A DNA stretch of 64,000 bases, taken from the NCBI RefSeq assembly GCF_008831285.2, contig NC_045140.1, forward strand, positions 9,236,505-9,300,504, in the 5' to 3' direction. The stretch comes from Nymphaea colorata (Eukaryota > Streptophyta > Magnoliopsida > Nymphaeales > Nymphaeaceae). Below are positions 44,918 to 56,219 of the stretch, piece after piece; the first letter of the stretch is position 1, and every line of letters starts with the position of its first letter. The position numbers and the translations under genes are program-made. The notes under the pieces were generated by a model that was not told where the DNA came from, did no database searches, and saw nothing but the letters and a program-made list of their open reading frames with translations.

Positions 44918-46237
44918 ATGGCCCGAAGAAGGCAAACTGAACAAGACTCTCTCGAAGTGGAGGGAGATGCATCGGTTCAAGAGGAGCAGCCTCAAACTGA
45001 ATTGGAAGTCCATTCCGTAGAGAAGATGGTACACATCGAGAATGAAGTTCTGCAGATCCGGCGTGAGATGATGGATTACAAGAAGGAGTTGTCTAGGTTA
45101 AGAGAGCTCGATGAAATCAAGGAGATGATTCGAGCCCTGTCTTCGAATCAGGAGGCCAATCAGAGGTCCACACAAGAACCTCCTCCTCTTCCCCCTCCTA
45201 GACAGGATAAGGGAAAAGGGGTGTTGAGCGGACCACCTGGTGCCGACCCTAATCCTTGGCATTTGCAGGCTGGTACAAGCAGGCCGCCTCCTACATGGCA
45301 GAGCGAGTATGACCAACGAGGTCTTCATTATGGACCTAATAGAGATAATGAGGGACATAATGGCCACCATGTGGATCACATGATCAACAATGGTGGGCAT
45401 AATGGCCATCATAGAGGATACAACGACAATCAAGGAGGACAACAGCATTCTTCCTCGGACTACTTCAATCGTGAACCTCATGGACCGCAGGCCAGTCAGT
45501 ACGGGCCTAGATTCCCAGGGTCTCAATGGGAGCATATGAACTCAGAGAGAAGGTGGGGTGATAGAATGGATCGTGACCCACCTATGTGGGATCATTCGAG
45601 AGATAGAGAGCCACCTAGATGGGACAACCATTGGGAACCCAGGAATGTGCAGAGGGACCAACCCAGGGCTCTTCAAGTGCGGATAGAGTTTCCTAGGTTT
45701 AATGGCAACGACCCTTTAGATTGGATCTTTCAGGTGGAAGAATATTTCACTTGTCAGATGATTCCTAGAGAGGAATGGCTCCAGACTGCCACTCTTCATT
45801 TTGATGGTGAAGCCAGACGCTGGTTGAGATGGCTTAAGATTAAGGAACCCGTGGAGACTTGGGAGGAGTTCAGGGAAGCGCTTACACTTAGATTTGGGGA
45901 GACCGCTTACGTGGACTATGACATAGAGCTTCGCAACTTGAAGCAGACCTCGACAGTCCAGGAGTATCAAGCTAGGTTTGAGAACCTCGCAAGTATGGTG
46001 GATTGGACTCACAAGGCGCTCATAGCCGCCTTTGTAGGAGGTCTCAAAGAGGAGATTCAGATTGATGTTAGGGCAGAGCCGAACACTGAGTTGAGAAAGT
46101 GCTTTGCCAAGGCACGTTCTAAGAAGCAGGCCCTCTACAAGTCGTGGAGAAATGTTCAAGTTGTTCGTCCCCAGCAGGCTCATCAGCAAAAGTTGCTTCC
46201 TGCTCCACCAAAGAAGGAAGAACCTAAGCCAGTCTAG
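44918..46237 (+). CDS. Gag protein of the gypsy chromovirus-type element
   Basis: The frame is open from 44891; MARRRQTEQ at 44918 is the likely start. An acidic coiled-coil-like stretch (VEKMVHIENEVLQIRREMMD) is followed by proline- and glycine/histidine-rich linkers. The retrotransposon gag domain then carries FPRFNGNDPLDWIFQVEEYF, EARRWLRWL, LTLRFGE and LKQTSTVQEYQARFENL (about 45690-46000). The protein would build the virus-like particle. The frame ends at a TAG at 46237, whereas the zinc knuckle that normally completes Gag lies in the next frame. Chromoviruses usually have one continuous gag-pol, so this is probably a one-base indel near 46230. Confidence 0.82.
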   Translation: MARRRQTEQDSLEVEGDASVQEEQPQTELEVHSVEKMVHIENEVLQIRREMMDYKKELSRLRELDEIKEMIRALSSNQEANQRSTQEPPPLPPPRQDKGKGVLSGPPGADPNPWHLQAGTSRPPPTWQSEYDQRGLHYGPNRDNEGHNGHHVDHMINNGGHNGHHRGYNDNQGGQQHSSSDYFNREPHGPQASQYGPRFPGSQWEHMNSERRWGDRMDRDPPMWDHSRDREPPRWDNHWEPRNVQRDQPRALQVRIEFPRFNGNDPLDWIFQVEEYFTCQMIPREEWLQTATLHFDGEARRWLRWLKIKEPVETWEEFREALTLRFGETAYVDYDIELRNLKQTSTVQEYQARFENLASMVDWTHKALIAAFVGGLKEEIQIDVRAEPNTELRKCFAKARSKKQALYKSWRNVQVVRPQQAHQQKLLPAPPKKEEPKPV

Positions 46238-48800
46238 GTCTAGAGCACCTCCACCCATGACACGCGAAGAGCGTGAAGAAATGATTAAGAACAAGAAGTG
46301 CTTTTGGTGCAAGGGAAATTGGAGTCCTACTCATCAGTGCAAGCACATCAGAGTCTACACCGTCTTGGAAGGAGATAATGAAGAAGAGGGGAAGGACCAG
46401 CCCCTAATTATTGAAGAAGTCTTTGAGCCCGAATCGGTAGAAGAGCCGAAGAAAGAAGAGGAACCGCCACCTGAAGCTGAATGTCGGATAATGGACAACC
46501 CGGAGCGTCCCGAATCTATGAAGGTTTTAGGGCGTATAGGTGACCGGCAAGTGCTTGTCTTGCTAGATTCAGGAGCCACCCACAACTTTATAGGTGACCA
46601 CATAGCCGGCCAACTAGGATGCACTATAGAGGACCAACCACAACTTAGAGTTTTAGTGGCCAACAGAGACATACTTTTATGTACCCGTAAGTGTACGGAC
46701 GTAGAGCTTACCTTGCAGAAGGTCCCCTTTAAGGTGGATCTACTGGTTGTTCCTATCCCTAGCGTAGACCTCATCCTCGGAGTCAAGTGGCTGAAAACCT
46801 TAGGTCGTGTTTGGTGGGACTTCTCTACCATGGAGTTGTGCCTCCCTAAGGAGGGTGGCAAAGAAGGCGTAGTGCTTAGGGCCGTAGATCCTAGTCTAGA
46901 ACCAAGAGCAGCCTTGAGAGCCTTAGTGACTCAAAAATCTGCAGCTTGGTTAGTGGCCGTAGCAGAGGAGATAGCTTCTGATCAGGATCATCAGGAGGAA
47001 ATACCCAGTCCAGTTCAAGAGGTGTTGAAGGAGTTTGACGACATCTTCGAGGAACCCAAAGGGCTCCCACCTCAACGAACTTACGATCATAGGATAGTGT
47101 TAGCCAACGGTACTGAGCCCGTTAATGTCCGCCCATACAGATATGGGTATGCCCAGAAATCTGAGATAGAAAAGCTAGTTAAAGAGATGCGAGAGAGCAA
47201 CATCATTAGACCTAGCTCTAGTCCCTTTTCTTCTCCAGTCCTTTTGGTTAAGAAAAAAGACAACACCTGGAGATTCTGCGTAGATTACAGGGCTTTGAAT
47301 GAAGCAACTGTAAAAGATAGGCACCCTATTCCTGTGATAGATGAGCTGTTAGATGAATTATCAGGAGCGCGTGTCTTTTCGAAGTTAGATCTCAGGTCAG
47401 GATACCATCAGATTAGAATGTACGAGGAGGACATCTGGAAGACGGCATTCAGAACCCATGATGGTCATTATGAGTTCTTGGTTATGCCTTTTGGGCTGAC
47501 CAATGCACCGGCGACTTTTCAAAGGTGTATGAATGACGTGTTTCGTGAGTTTCTCCGAGACTTCGTTTTGGTATTTTTCGATGACATTTTGGTGTATAGT
47601 CAGAGCATGGAGCAGCATATCGAGCATCTTCGCATCATTTTGAAGGTTTTGAGAGAACATACAGAGAACATACCCTGTTTGCCAAGATGTCCAAATGTAG
47701 TTTTGGACAGACTTCTATTGGGTATCTTGGGCATATTGTGTCTTATGATGGCGTCAGAGCAGATCCTGAGAAGCTCCAAGCGATGGAGCAATGGCCGCTA
47801 CCGAAGGACCCTCGTGGGGCTTACTGGATATTATCGTCGCTTTATCCAGGGATATGGACTGATAGCTTCTCCTTTCACTCACATGTTGAAGAAAGGAGAA
47901 TTCACCTGGACGGATAAAGCTAAAGAAGCTTTCGTTAAGCTTAAGGCGGCAATGATGAGCGCACCCGTTTTGGCTCTACCAGATTTCGCCAAAGACCTTG
48001 TCATTGAGACGGACGCAAGTGATGTGGGCATTGGTGTAGTGCTTAGTCAAGAAGGCCACCCTATAGCCTTCATGTCTAAGGCCTTGACCAGCCGGGCCAA
48101 ACCTTTGTCCACATACGAAAAGGAATTGTTGGCAATAGTCATGGCCGTTGACAAATGGAGACCATACCTGATAGGGAGGAGATTTGTGGTTAGGACTGAC
48201 CACAGCAGCTTGAGATATATGGTGAAGCAGCGTGTCTCGACCCCAACACAACAAAGATGGTTAGCCAAACTCCTTGGCTATGATTTTACAATTGAGTATA
48301 AGAAGGGGACAGAGAACTCTGCGGCAGACTCCTTATCTCGTGTGCCAGAGCAACTGAAGACTCTCTCCGTGATAGGCACAGACCTGTGGGAGAGAATAAT
48401 TGAAGAGCAGGATCAAGATTTGAATCTGAGGCTCCTCAAGCAGACTACTCGCCAGAATCCGGGGTCCATCCCCAATTACACTCTTAAGGGAGAGATGCTT
48501 TGCAAGAAGGGAAGAGCGTTGGTCCCTAAGGACTCAGATCTTAAGCAGGAATTGCTTACTGCCTACAGCTCTTGTGCATCCGGTTTTTCATGTGTCTCGA
48601 CTGAAGCCGCACCACGGACCAGTTCCTGAACAGCAAGAACCTTTACCTGATGTTGCACCTAGACCGTATCGTATCTTGAAGAACAGGTGGGTTACTCGTA
48701 ATGGCAGGCCTCGTCATGAGGTTATGATTGAATGGGAAGGAGTCGATGGTGGCACTTCGTGGGAATTGTTTGAGAAGATTAAGCTGCAATTTCCTACAGG
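46238..48800 (+). pseudogene. Gypsy pol: zinc knuckle, protease, RT, RNase H, chromodomain; integrase deleted
   Basis: The zinc knuckle CFWCKGNWSPTHQC is at 46299-46340. The aspartic protease has LLDSGATHNFI near 46560. RT (about 47190-47700) has FCVDYRALN, LDLRSGYHQIRM, MPFGLTNAPATFQ and the catalytic FFDDIL. RNase H starts at ETDASDVGIG (48007) and ends near ADSLSRVPEQL. Between about 47670 and 47815 the frame is shifted, so the RT thumb region is garbled and then restored by a second indel. At about 48565 the sequence jumps to the far C-terminal part: the H2C2 zinc finger and the whole integrase core are absent. The tail, with RYRILKN-type chromodomain sequence, continues out of frame to about 48800. 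This copy could not transpose on its own. Confidence 0.85.
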
Positions 48801-48823
48801 AGCTTGGGGACAAGCTCCATCTC

Positions 48824-48833
48824 AGGAGGGTGG
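48824..48833 (+). other. Polypurine tract
   Basis: AGGAGGGTGG, three bases before the TGATAC start of LTR C; the same sequence precedes LTRs A and D. It would prime plus-strand synthesis. Confidence 0.65.
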
Positions 48834-48836
48834 ATC

Positions 48837-51764
48837 TGATACAGGCCACCCCTCAAATTGGCCACAAGCGGCCACGGATGTGGCCGAGAGCAGTCACAGA
48901 GGACAAGAGGAGTCCAATCTTCGGTTTGCTAGGGCTGAGCATAGTCAAGTTGACCCGGGCCTGGGTCAAGAGGGAGGAGAGGGAGGTGTGCCAGCACTTG
49001 GGTTCACCCAAGGTTGAAGCGTTGACTGAGCTTGGAGTTAGCACAGAGGGAGGTGTGGGAGGAAGTGCGATGGCTCTAGGCGAGGCTTTAAAAGATCAAG
49101 AAGGTGGGTCAAGTCCGTTTCCAGTTGAGTCCAGCCTTAGTCTTGGTCAAACCCGAGTCCCTTAGGGTCAATCTAGGGCGAACCTAGGCAGGCTTGGTCC
49201 AAGTCGAACCCAAGCACGCGCGGGCTAGAGGAGGACCCGGTTTGAAGGTGAGACATTAGGTCTCAAGTATTTGTTTTTCGCTATTTGCTTTGATATTTGT
49301 TTTTGCCCCTTGTGTAAGTGTGATTTGCTTTGAGTTTCAGACCCGGATCCAATGTTTAGATCCGTTCCATTTCAGCTACTATATAAACTTTGTAAGCAAT
49401 TGATTTCGTATGCTATTGATTGATTTTGGAATGAAATTGAGTAATTAGTAGAATTAGCTTCTCTCTCTTCTCCTTAGGCGAAAGTTCTTCTTCTCCATGC
49501 CTTCTTCTCTCTACGGTAGATCTGTAGCTTAGGTAGAAAGCAGCCATTGCTGCAACACCTCGAGGTCAAGACCTTCAACCCGCGGCTTCATCTTCTTCTC
49601 CTTGGTTTCTTTGCTCTTCTCCTCCACTCGGCCAAAGGTTGATCGGCTTTGGGAGTCTCCAAGTGCAAGGCGCAAGGTAGCTCTTCCTCCCGGTTTTTCC
49701 CCACTTCAATCCAAGGCGTCCATGGTGCAACCGAGCTTCTCCACCAGCAAGGTTAAGGGCCACGACTCCAACAGGGCAGGTCTTCATTGATCTAGGCGAC
49801 TAGAAAGAAGAAGACATCCATCCATCCTTCGAGATCAAGAGGTAAGCGTCCTTAACGAGGAAGAAAGGGGGTGCAACGACGTTGTTTCTCTTTGTCTTTG
49901 GGTTCGGCTTAGGGAGGAGGAGTTTGCTGGAATTCCAGCCAGTGATCTCTTCATTCCCACGGTGGAAACCAGTTGCAAAGGGTGTCTTACGAGTCACCAA
50001 CTTTCCCCTTGATTAATCACGTAGATTTCTTGATTTCGTGCTTGAAACTAGCATTTGAACCGTGGAACTGAAGTTAAAATCAGCCACGGTCCAAGTCTGA
50101 AAATCTCGCCGAAAAGTTCAAAAGAAAAGAGAAAGAAAAGGGCTTGAAAAAGATAAAGAAAGAAAAGAAAAGAATAGAAAAATATCAGCCCAAGAATGAG
50201 CTAGAAAAGTTGAAATCCGGCGAGAATTTCCAAATTCCGGCGCACATTTGGGCGTCCGGCCACCGCTGCTATTATTCCGGTTAACATTGGTACATCTTCC
50301 GGCGAACTCCGGCAGAGGACAGCAAGCCAAAACAGTCCCTTCTGGCTGTACTTGACGGACATCATCAGAGTTAGGCGATATTGGTGAGATTTGGGGAAAT
50401 TCCGGTCGACATTTGGGGAAGAACTCCCACCGCCGGCCACCTTGAGAAACCCTAGCCGATTTCCATTTTTGGTAAGTGTTTCTTCTTGTTCAATTCCATC
50501 CCTTCATCTTGCCACGTGGCCTAATCCTGTTGAGTTAGAGAGCAGCTAGAGAGAGAGAGAAGCCAGCTCGTCAACCCCTCCACTTCCTTTTCCACATTTG
50601 GTGGATCGCCCACCATTTGGTGAGAAAATCAAGGGGGGGAGATTGAGTAGCTAGGATTTATCTCCAACAATTTAGGATCTAGCTCTTCCTCCTCCAGCCA
50701 AGTGTCCCTTCTAGCTCCCCTCCAGCTCGCCCCTCCACCTCACCAACCAAATCCACCTCACCACATTTCTTGCTCCACCTAGCTAGACACCTCACCCAAT
50801 CCCTAGCCTCTCTCCTAACATCTAGGAGATAGCCTCTACTCACCCGCCACCTAGGCTCATCCTCTAGATTCCAAATCTTAGTCACACCTAATCCATTTCA
50901 CTCTTGACCTAGTCCACACGCCATTTCCATTTTCACCCAGCCTAGCCCTAAACCTACCCTAGCTACTTTGTAGGAACCTATCATTTCGCCCCTTCCCTTC
51001 ACCGGTCAACTTAGGAGTTGGAACACCTGACCCCCTTTGCCCAACCTACCATTGACCAAGTCCACTTCCTGTACCTAGCCCAGCTCGCCCAAGCCCACCT
51101 TGACCGAGCTCACTGTCGTTCAACCCGACCTAGGTCAAGTCGCACCTAGTCGATTCCTACCTTAGCCCACAAGGGAGACCGCTCTTGAGCACCCTTGGAG
51201 TCTAGGAATCGGCGGCTTGACTAGTTCATTCCCTGCTGCTTCCGGCCACCTCCGGCGACCTCTGCTCCTTTTCCGGCCAGCATTCCGGCGGACATTCCAG
51301 CTGGTCCCGTCCACACAAGGCGCCGGCAATTGAAGCTCCTAGGCGATCACCGACGAGCATCTCTTCAACCGGTTCCTTTCGTGGCGCGTCTACCACTCCG
51401 GCGTGCCTGTTTCAGCCATCTCCGGTCAGCTCCGGCCACCTCCGGTGACTGCTGCTAATTTTCCGGCAACGTTTTCCGGCGAAGAACCAGCAGGTCCCCG
51501 CTCAATCCAGCAACCTCCCAAGGTGCTCCTAGGCGTTCACGGCGAGTACTTCTTCACTTCCGGCCAGCCGTTTGTCTTGGAGAGCGTTCGCATCTTCCGT
51601 GGTGTGTTGGTTAGTGTTAATTTGCTTCCGCATTTGTTTTAAGTTTTGCTTTGGGTCTTGAATCTTGTTTGTCTAGCGTGAGTCTTAGCTCCCTCTAGGG
51701 TGATCTTGGGGGTAGGCGAGGCCTTTGGCTTCGGAGTCGACCGGCCACGGGCGAGACCCTACCA
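48837..51764 (+). repeat. LTR C
   Basis: It starts TGATACAGGCCACC and ends GAGACCCTACCA, 2928 bp, the most complete LTR of the family in the window. It is followed directly by ATTTGGTATCAGA, the start of a PBS, so it also acts as the left LTR of the scrambled unit to its right. Confidence 0.85.
49380..49387 (+). promoter_or_regulatory. Probable TATA box of LTR C
   Basis: TATATAAA in the same context as in LTR B. Confidence 0.6.
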
Positions 51765-52495
51765 ATTTGGTATCAGAACTCCCACCGCCCGAGCTCACTG
51801 TCGTTCAACCCGACCTAGGTCAAGTCGCACCTAGGTCCGTGGTGCGGCTTCAGTCGAGACACATGAAAAAACCAGATGCACAAGAGCTGTAGGCGGTAAT
51901 GCTATACGGTACGCTGCCTTCCCAATCTTCTGCAGAACTCTGAAAGGCCCATAGTATTTCGGTAGGAGCTTCGAATAAGGTTGCCCCAGCAATGATTTTT
52001 GTCTCATGGGCAATCTTTTCAACCAGACCATGTCTCCTACCTCAAACTCTCTATCTTTGCGCCCTTTATCATGGGCTTTCTTCATCATGGCTTGAGCTCT
52101 CTCGATATTCTTCTTTAAATTGGTAGGGTCTCGCCCGTGGCCGGTCAACTCCGAAGCCAAAGGCCTCGCCTACCCCCAAGATCACCCTAGAGGGAGCTAA
52201 GACTCACGCTAGACAAACAAGATTCAAGACCCAAAGCAAAACTTAAAACAAATGCGGAAGCAAATTAACACTAACCAACACACCACGGAAGATGCGAACC
52301 CCCCTTGATTTTCTCACCAAATGGTGGGCAATCCACCAAATGTGGAAAAGGAAGTGGAGGGGTTGACGAGCTGGCTTCTCTCTCTCTCTAGCTGCTCTCT
52401 AACTCAACAGGATTAGGCCACGTGGCAAGATGAAGGGATGGAATTGAACAAGAAGAAACACTTACCAAAAATGGAAATCGGCTAGGGTTTCTCAA
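51765..52495. mobile_element. Scrambled mosaic of LTR and pol pieces
   Basis: In order: the first bases of a PBS (TTGGTATCAGA, to 51777); a 13-base scrap of LTR interior (CTCCCACCGCC); about 45 bases from another LTR interior site (51106-51150); an inverted pol segment (51835-52119); the inverted LTR end (52118-52297, complementary to about 51585-51767); then an inverted LTR interior piece (52298-52495, complementary to about 50443-50640). The joins are abrupt. Either multiple template switches or DNA rearrangements produced it, or the assembly is wrong here. Confidence 0.75.
51835..52119 (-). pseudogene. Inverted integrase C-terminal segment of gypsy pol
   Basis: The minus-strand frame encodes NIERAQAMMKKAHDKGRKDRE, then FEVGDMVWLKRLPM and PKYYGPFRVLQKIG, the GPY/F-type C-terminal part of a chromovirus integrase. 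It is a near-perfect inverted copy of 52649-52939, lacking 6 bases near TTACCACC. It has no start and reads into inverted LTR sequence at both ends. With the plus-strand copy it forms an inverted repeat of about 290 bp with a 530-bp spacer. Confidence 0.85.
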
Positions 52496-53167
52496 TGGGC
52501 TGAGTGGACATATAACACCAGTCTACATTCGGGCACTGGTGGCATTATATGGCTATCCTCCAACTACCATTCCGAGGTATGAAGTGAACACTGCTAGAGA
52601 GGATGAAGTAGACTGCACCTTGAGAAATCGCGACGAGATCCTTGCCACTTTAAAGAAGAATATCGAGAGAGCTCAAGCCAGGATGAAGAAAGCCCATGAT
52701 AAAGGGCGCAAAGATAGAGAGTTTGAGGTAGGAGACATGGTCTGGTTGAAAAGATTGCCCATGAGACAAAAATCATTGCTGGGGCAACCTTATTCGAAGC
52801 TCCTACCGAAATACTATGGGCCTTTCAGAGTTCTGCAGAAGATTGGGAAGGCAGCGTACCGTATAGCATTACCGTTACCACCTACAGCTCTTGTGCATCC
52901 GATTTTTCATGTGTCTCGACTGAAGCCGCACCACGGACCAGTTCCTGAACAGCAAGAACCTTTACCTGATGTTGCACCTAGACCGTATCGTATCTTGAAG
53001 AACAGGTGGGTTACTCGTAATGGCAGGCCTCGTCATGAGGTTATGATTGAATGGGAAGGAGTCGATGGTGGCACTTCGTGGGAATTGTTTGAGAAGATTA
53101 AGCTGCAATTTCCTACAGGAGCTTGGGGACAAGCTCCATCTCAGGAGGGTGGATCTGAGGGTGGATC
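52496..53167 (+). pseudogene. Gypsy integrase C-terminus and chromodomain remnant
   Basis: It starts with the end of the integrase core (WAEWTYNTS), is damaged near 52535, and continues open from ALYGYPPTTIPRYEV. The integrase C-terminal domain has GDMVWLKRLPM and YYGPFRVLQKIGKAAYRIALP, followed by HPIFHVSRLKPHHG. A chromodomain-like segment comes next (about 52990-53115: VTRNGRPRHEVMIEWEGV, TSWELFEKIKLQFP). Chromodomains guide integration to particular chromatin. A 12-bp duplication (GAGGGTGGATCT) sits at the polypurine tract before LTR D. This part is missing from the integrase-deleted copy at 46238-48800. Confidence 0.85.
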
Positions 53168-54678
53168 TGATACGGGCCACCCCTCAAATTGGCCACAAGC
53201 GGCCACGGATGTGGCCGAGAGCAGTCACAGAGGACAAGAGGAGTCCAATCTTCGGTTTGCTAGGGCTGAGCATAGTCAAGTTGACCCGGGCCTGGGTCAA
53301 GAAGGAGGAGAGGGAGGTGTGCAGCACTTGGGTTCACCCAAGGTTGAAGCGACTGAGGCTTTAAAAGATCAAGAAGGTGGGTCAAGTCCGTTTCCAGTTG
53401 AGTCCAGCCTTAGTCTTGGTCAAACCCGAGTCCCTTAGGGTCAGTCTAGGGCGAACCTAGGCAGGCTTGGTCCAAGTCGAACCCAAGCACGCGCGGGCTA
53501 GAGGAGGACCCGGTTTGAAGGTGAGACATTAGGTCTCAAGTATTTGTTTTTCGCTATTTGCTTTGGTATTTGTTTTTGCGCCTTGTGGAAGTGTGATTTG
53601 CTTTGAGTTTCAGACCCGGATCCAATGTTTAGATCCGTTCCATTTCAGCTACTATATAAACTTTGTAAGCAATTGATTTCGTATGCTATTGATTGATTTT
53701 GGAATGAAATTGAGTAATTAGTAGAATTAGCTTCTCTCTCTTCTCCTCGAATTCTCTCTTCTCCTTAGGCGAAAGTTCTTCTTCTCCATGCCTTCTTCTC
53801 TCTACGGTAGATCTGTAGCTTAGGTAGAAAGCAGCCATTGCTGCAACACCTCGAGGTCAAGACCTTCAACCCGCGGCTTCATCTTCTTCTCCTTGGTTTC
53901 TTTGCTCTTCTCCTCCACTCGGCCAAAGGTTGATCGGCTTTGGGAGTCTCCAAGTGCAAGGCGCAAGGTAGCTCTTCCTCCCGGTTTTTCCCCACTTCAA
54001 TCCAAGGTGTCCATGGTGCAACCGAGCTTCTCCACCAGCAAGGTTAAGGGCCACGACTCCAACAGGGCAGGTCTTCATTGATCTAGGCGACTAGAAAGAA
54101 GAAGACATCCATCCATCCTTCGAGATCAAGAGGTAAGCGTCCTTAACGAGGAAGAAAGGGGGTGCAACGACGTTGTTTCTCTTTGTCTTTGGGTTCGGCT
54201 TAGGGAGGAGGAGTTTGCTGGAATTCCAGCCAGTGATCTCTTCATTCCCACGGTGGAAACCAGTTGCAAAGGGTGTCTTACGAGTCGCCAGCTTTCCCCT
54301 TGATTAATTACGTGTATTTCTTGATTTCGTGTTTGAAACAAGCAATGGAACTATGGTTTTGAAGTTAAAATCAGCCACGGTCCAAGTCTGAAAATCTCGC
54401 CGGAAAGTTCAAAAGAAAAAGAGAAAGAAAAGGGCTTGAAAAAGAAAAAGAAAGAAAAGAAAAGAATAGAAAAGTATCAGCCCAAGAATGAGATAGAAAA
54501 GTTGAAATCCGGCGAGAATTCCAAAATTCCGGCGCACATTTGGGCGTCCGGCCACCGCTGCTATTATTCCGGCTAACATTGGTACATCTTCCGGCGAACT
54601 CCGGCAAGGGACAGCAAGCCAAAACAGTCCCTTCTTGCTGTACTTGACGGACATCATCAGAGTTAGGCGATATTGGTG
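53168..54678 (+). repeat. LTR D, truncated at its 3' side
   Basis: It starts TGATACGGGCCACCCC and is collinear with LTR C from 48837 up to TTAGGCGATATTGGTG (C position about 50383). There it is cut, and CDKC intron sequence follows immediately. About half of the LTR is missing. It contains TATATAAA at 53653. Confidence 0.85.
53653..53660 (+). promoter_or_regulatory. Probable TATA box of LTR D
   Basis: TATATAAA in the context conserved with LTRs B and C. Confidence 0.55.
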
Positions 54679-55252
54679 TTCTGGAAAATTATGAATTACC
54701 CAACTAGCGTGCTGTTCATCTACCAAAATGAAATAACTGTGATGTATATGACATGAAAGTTGCATTTCAATGTATTTACAGTTTTGTTTTCTTCTCAAAT
54801 ATGGAAATGTACATTCAAACTTCTCTGTGACTTAAAAATGACAAAGGGAATCAGTGTTTCTTGAGAAAATTATGGTCTATTTTTGAACTTGTCCTTGTCT
54901 GGTGGAATGTTATTGGAAGAATGTTGCCAGCAATTGTTCAGCATTCAGTGTTGTCAATTCTTGTTTCTAGAACAGGCTGGACTCAAGGAGCTAAGGTTTA
55001 GAACGATTGTTGCTATGATGTCCAGCTAGTGAACAGTTAATCCGACTAGCCAACTAATCAGTTCCCTGCTAAGTCACATGTGAATGGGGATATGGTCCTT
55101 GTACTCCCCATACCACAGATGCAGCACTGCGGTTAAGGGACATATCTGGATATCCGTTTTTTCTTTTAAACATTTTTTTGGTTAAAATTGAAAAAGGAAG
55201 GGCAGGAAGGGAGAGAGAGAGAACTGACTGTAAACCTGAATGGTTTTCAGTG

Positions 55253-55274
55253 AGAGAGAGAGAGAGAGAGAGAG
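55253..55274. repeat. (GA)n microsatellite, array copy 1
   Basis: An AGAGAG run; the same tract occurs near 57033 in copy 2 and near 63919 in copy 3. Confidence 0.9.
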
Positions 55275-55684
55275 GAAAAGGGCACACACTGAAAATCCTT
55301 TTGCTTGAACAGTGGTCCGCTTTATTTCTAAAATTTCTCTTCGAATTTTGTCAGGTAGAATTCTATTATTCTACATGTTGAAATACTGGGTGCATTTTCT
55401 GTTTCGATCTGCATTATGTGTCTTGTTATTTCTATTTGCAAGAGGTTCTTCAGCTGCTTTGAAGTCAAAACTAGAGACTAGAGTTAGATATGTTGGTACC
55501 ACTCCTTCCTAGCTATGATATTTATCTGGTTGACATTGTATTCTTCCTTGATGTTCTTGCATTTCTCCAGTTTTTATCTTTTCTTCTTGAAGTCTGCTGT
55601 TGATATGTCAACCCTTTTTCCTTCTTGCATCCTCTGTTGTTTGTGTTTGTTTGTCCACTGATGGTTTCATTTTCTTCTTTTCAG

Positions 55685-56219
55685 AGGATATCTGCAAAAG
55701 ATGCACTTGATGCTGAGTGTTTCTAGTGTGATCCGTTGCCATGTGGCCCGAAAAGGTACAAAATCTTTTGTTCATGCCAAGTCTCACAATTGACGGCCTT
55801 TTGTTAGCCCTGGCCTTCCTCTTAGTTAACCCAAATACGAGTCATCTCATGAGTTCCAGACCAAGAAGAAAAGGCAGCAGCAAAGGCAGCACGAAGAAAC
55901 AGCCAAGCGGCAAAAATTACAGCATCCACAACAACATCAACGTTTGCCGCCAATTCAGCAGCCAGGGCAACCGCATATGCAAATCAGGCCTGGCCCTAAC
56001 CAATGCCCCACCTCAAGTTGTTGGTGGGCCAAGTCACCACTACAATAAGCCTCGGGGACCTCCAGGAGGACGGAACATGTATCCTCAAGGCGGAAACCCA
56101 AGTGGTGGATACAATCCAAATCGTGGTGGCCAAGCTGGTGGATATGCTACTGGACCTTATCCACCTCAAGGCCGAGGTCCTGGTTATGCTGGAACCAGTA
56201 TGCCTGGAAACAAGAATGT
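55685..56219 (+). pseudogene. CDKC: CDKC C-terminal exons, array copy 1
   Basis: The first exon (55685-55755, acceptor TTTTCAG, donor AG|GTACAA) encodes RISAKDALDAECF then a TAG where CDKC has Trp, then CDPLPCGPK. A 70-bp GT-AG intron follows (55756-55825). The last exon carries KYESSHEFQ, KKKRQQQRQHEETAKRQ, the PQQHQRLPPIQQPGQ stretch and, in a different frame after about 55996, VVGGPSHHYNKPRGPPGG, the Gly/Pro-rich RNA-binding-like tail of CDKC. Disabling features are the TAG, a TAA just after the intron and the frame change before VVGG. Even with every exon upstream this copy could not encode the normal tail. Confidence 0.85.

Larger units (their letters stand above)
41910..51764 (+). mobile_element. 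Ty3-gypsy chromovirus-type element with LTRs B and C, integrase core deleted
   Basis: 5' LTR B (41910-44717), an initiator-Met-type PBS, gag, zinc knuckle, protease, RT, RNase H, a chromodomain tail, a polypurine tract and 3' LTR C (48837-51764). By eye the last 1.4 kb of B and C differ at only about three bases, though B lacks two blocks (about 29 and 84 bp) that C retains. The integrase core is missing, the gag-pol junction and RT are frameshifted, and LTR C is followed by a second PBS-like sequence, not a target duplication. It is therefore part of a rearranged array and not a clean insertion. Confidence 0.8.
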
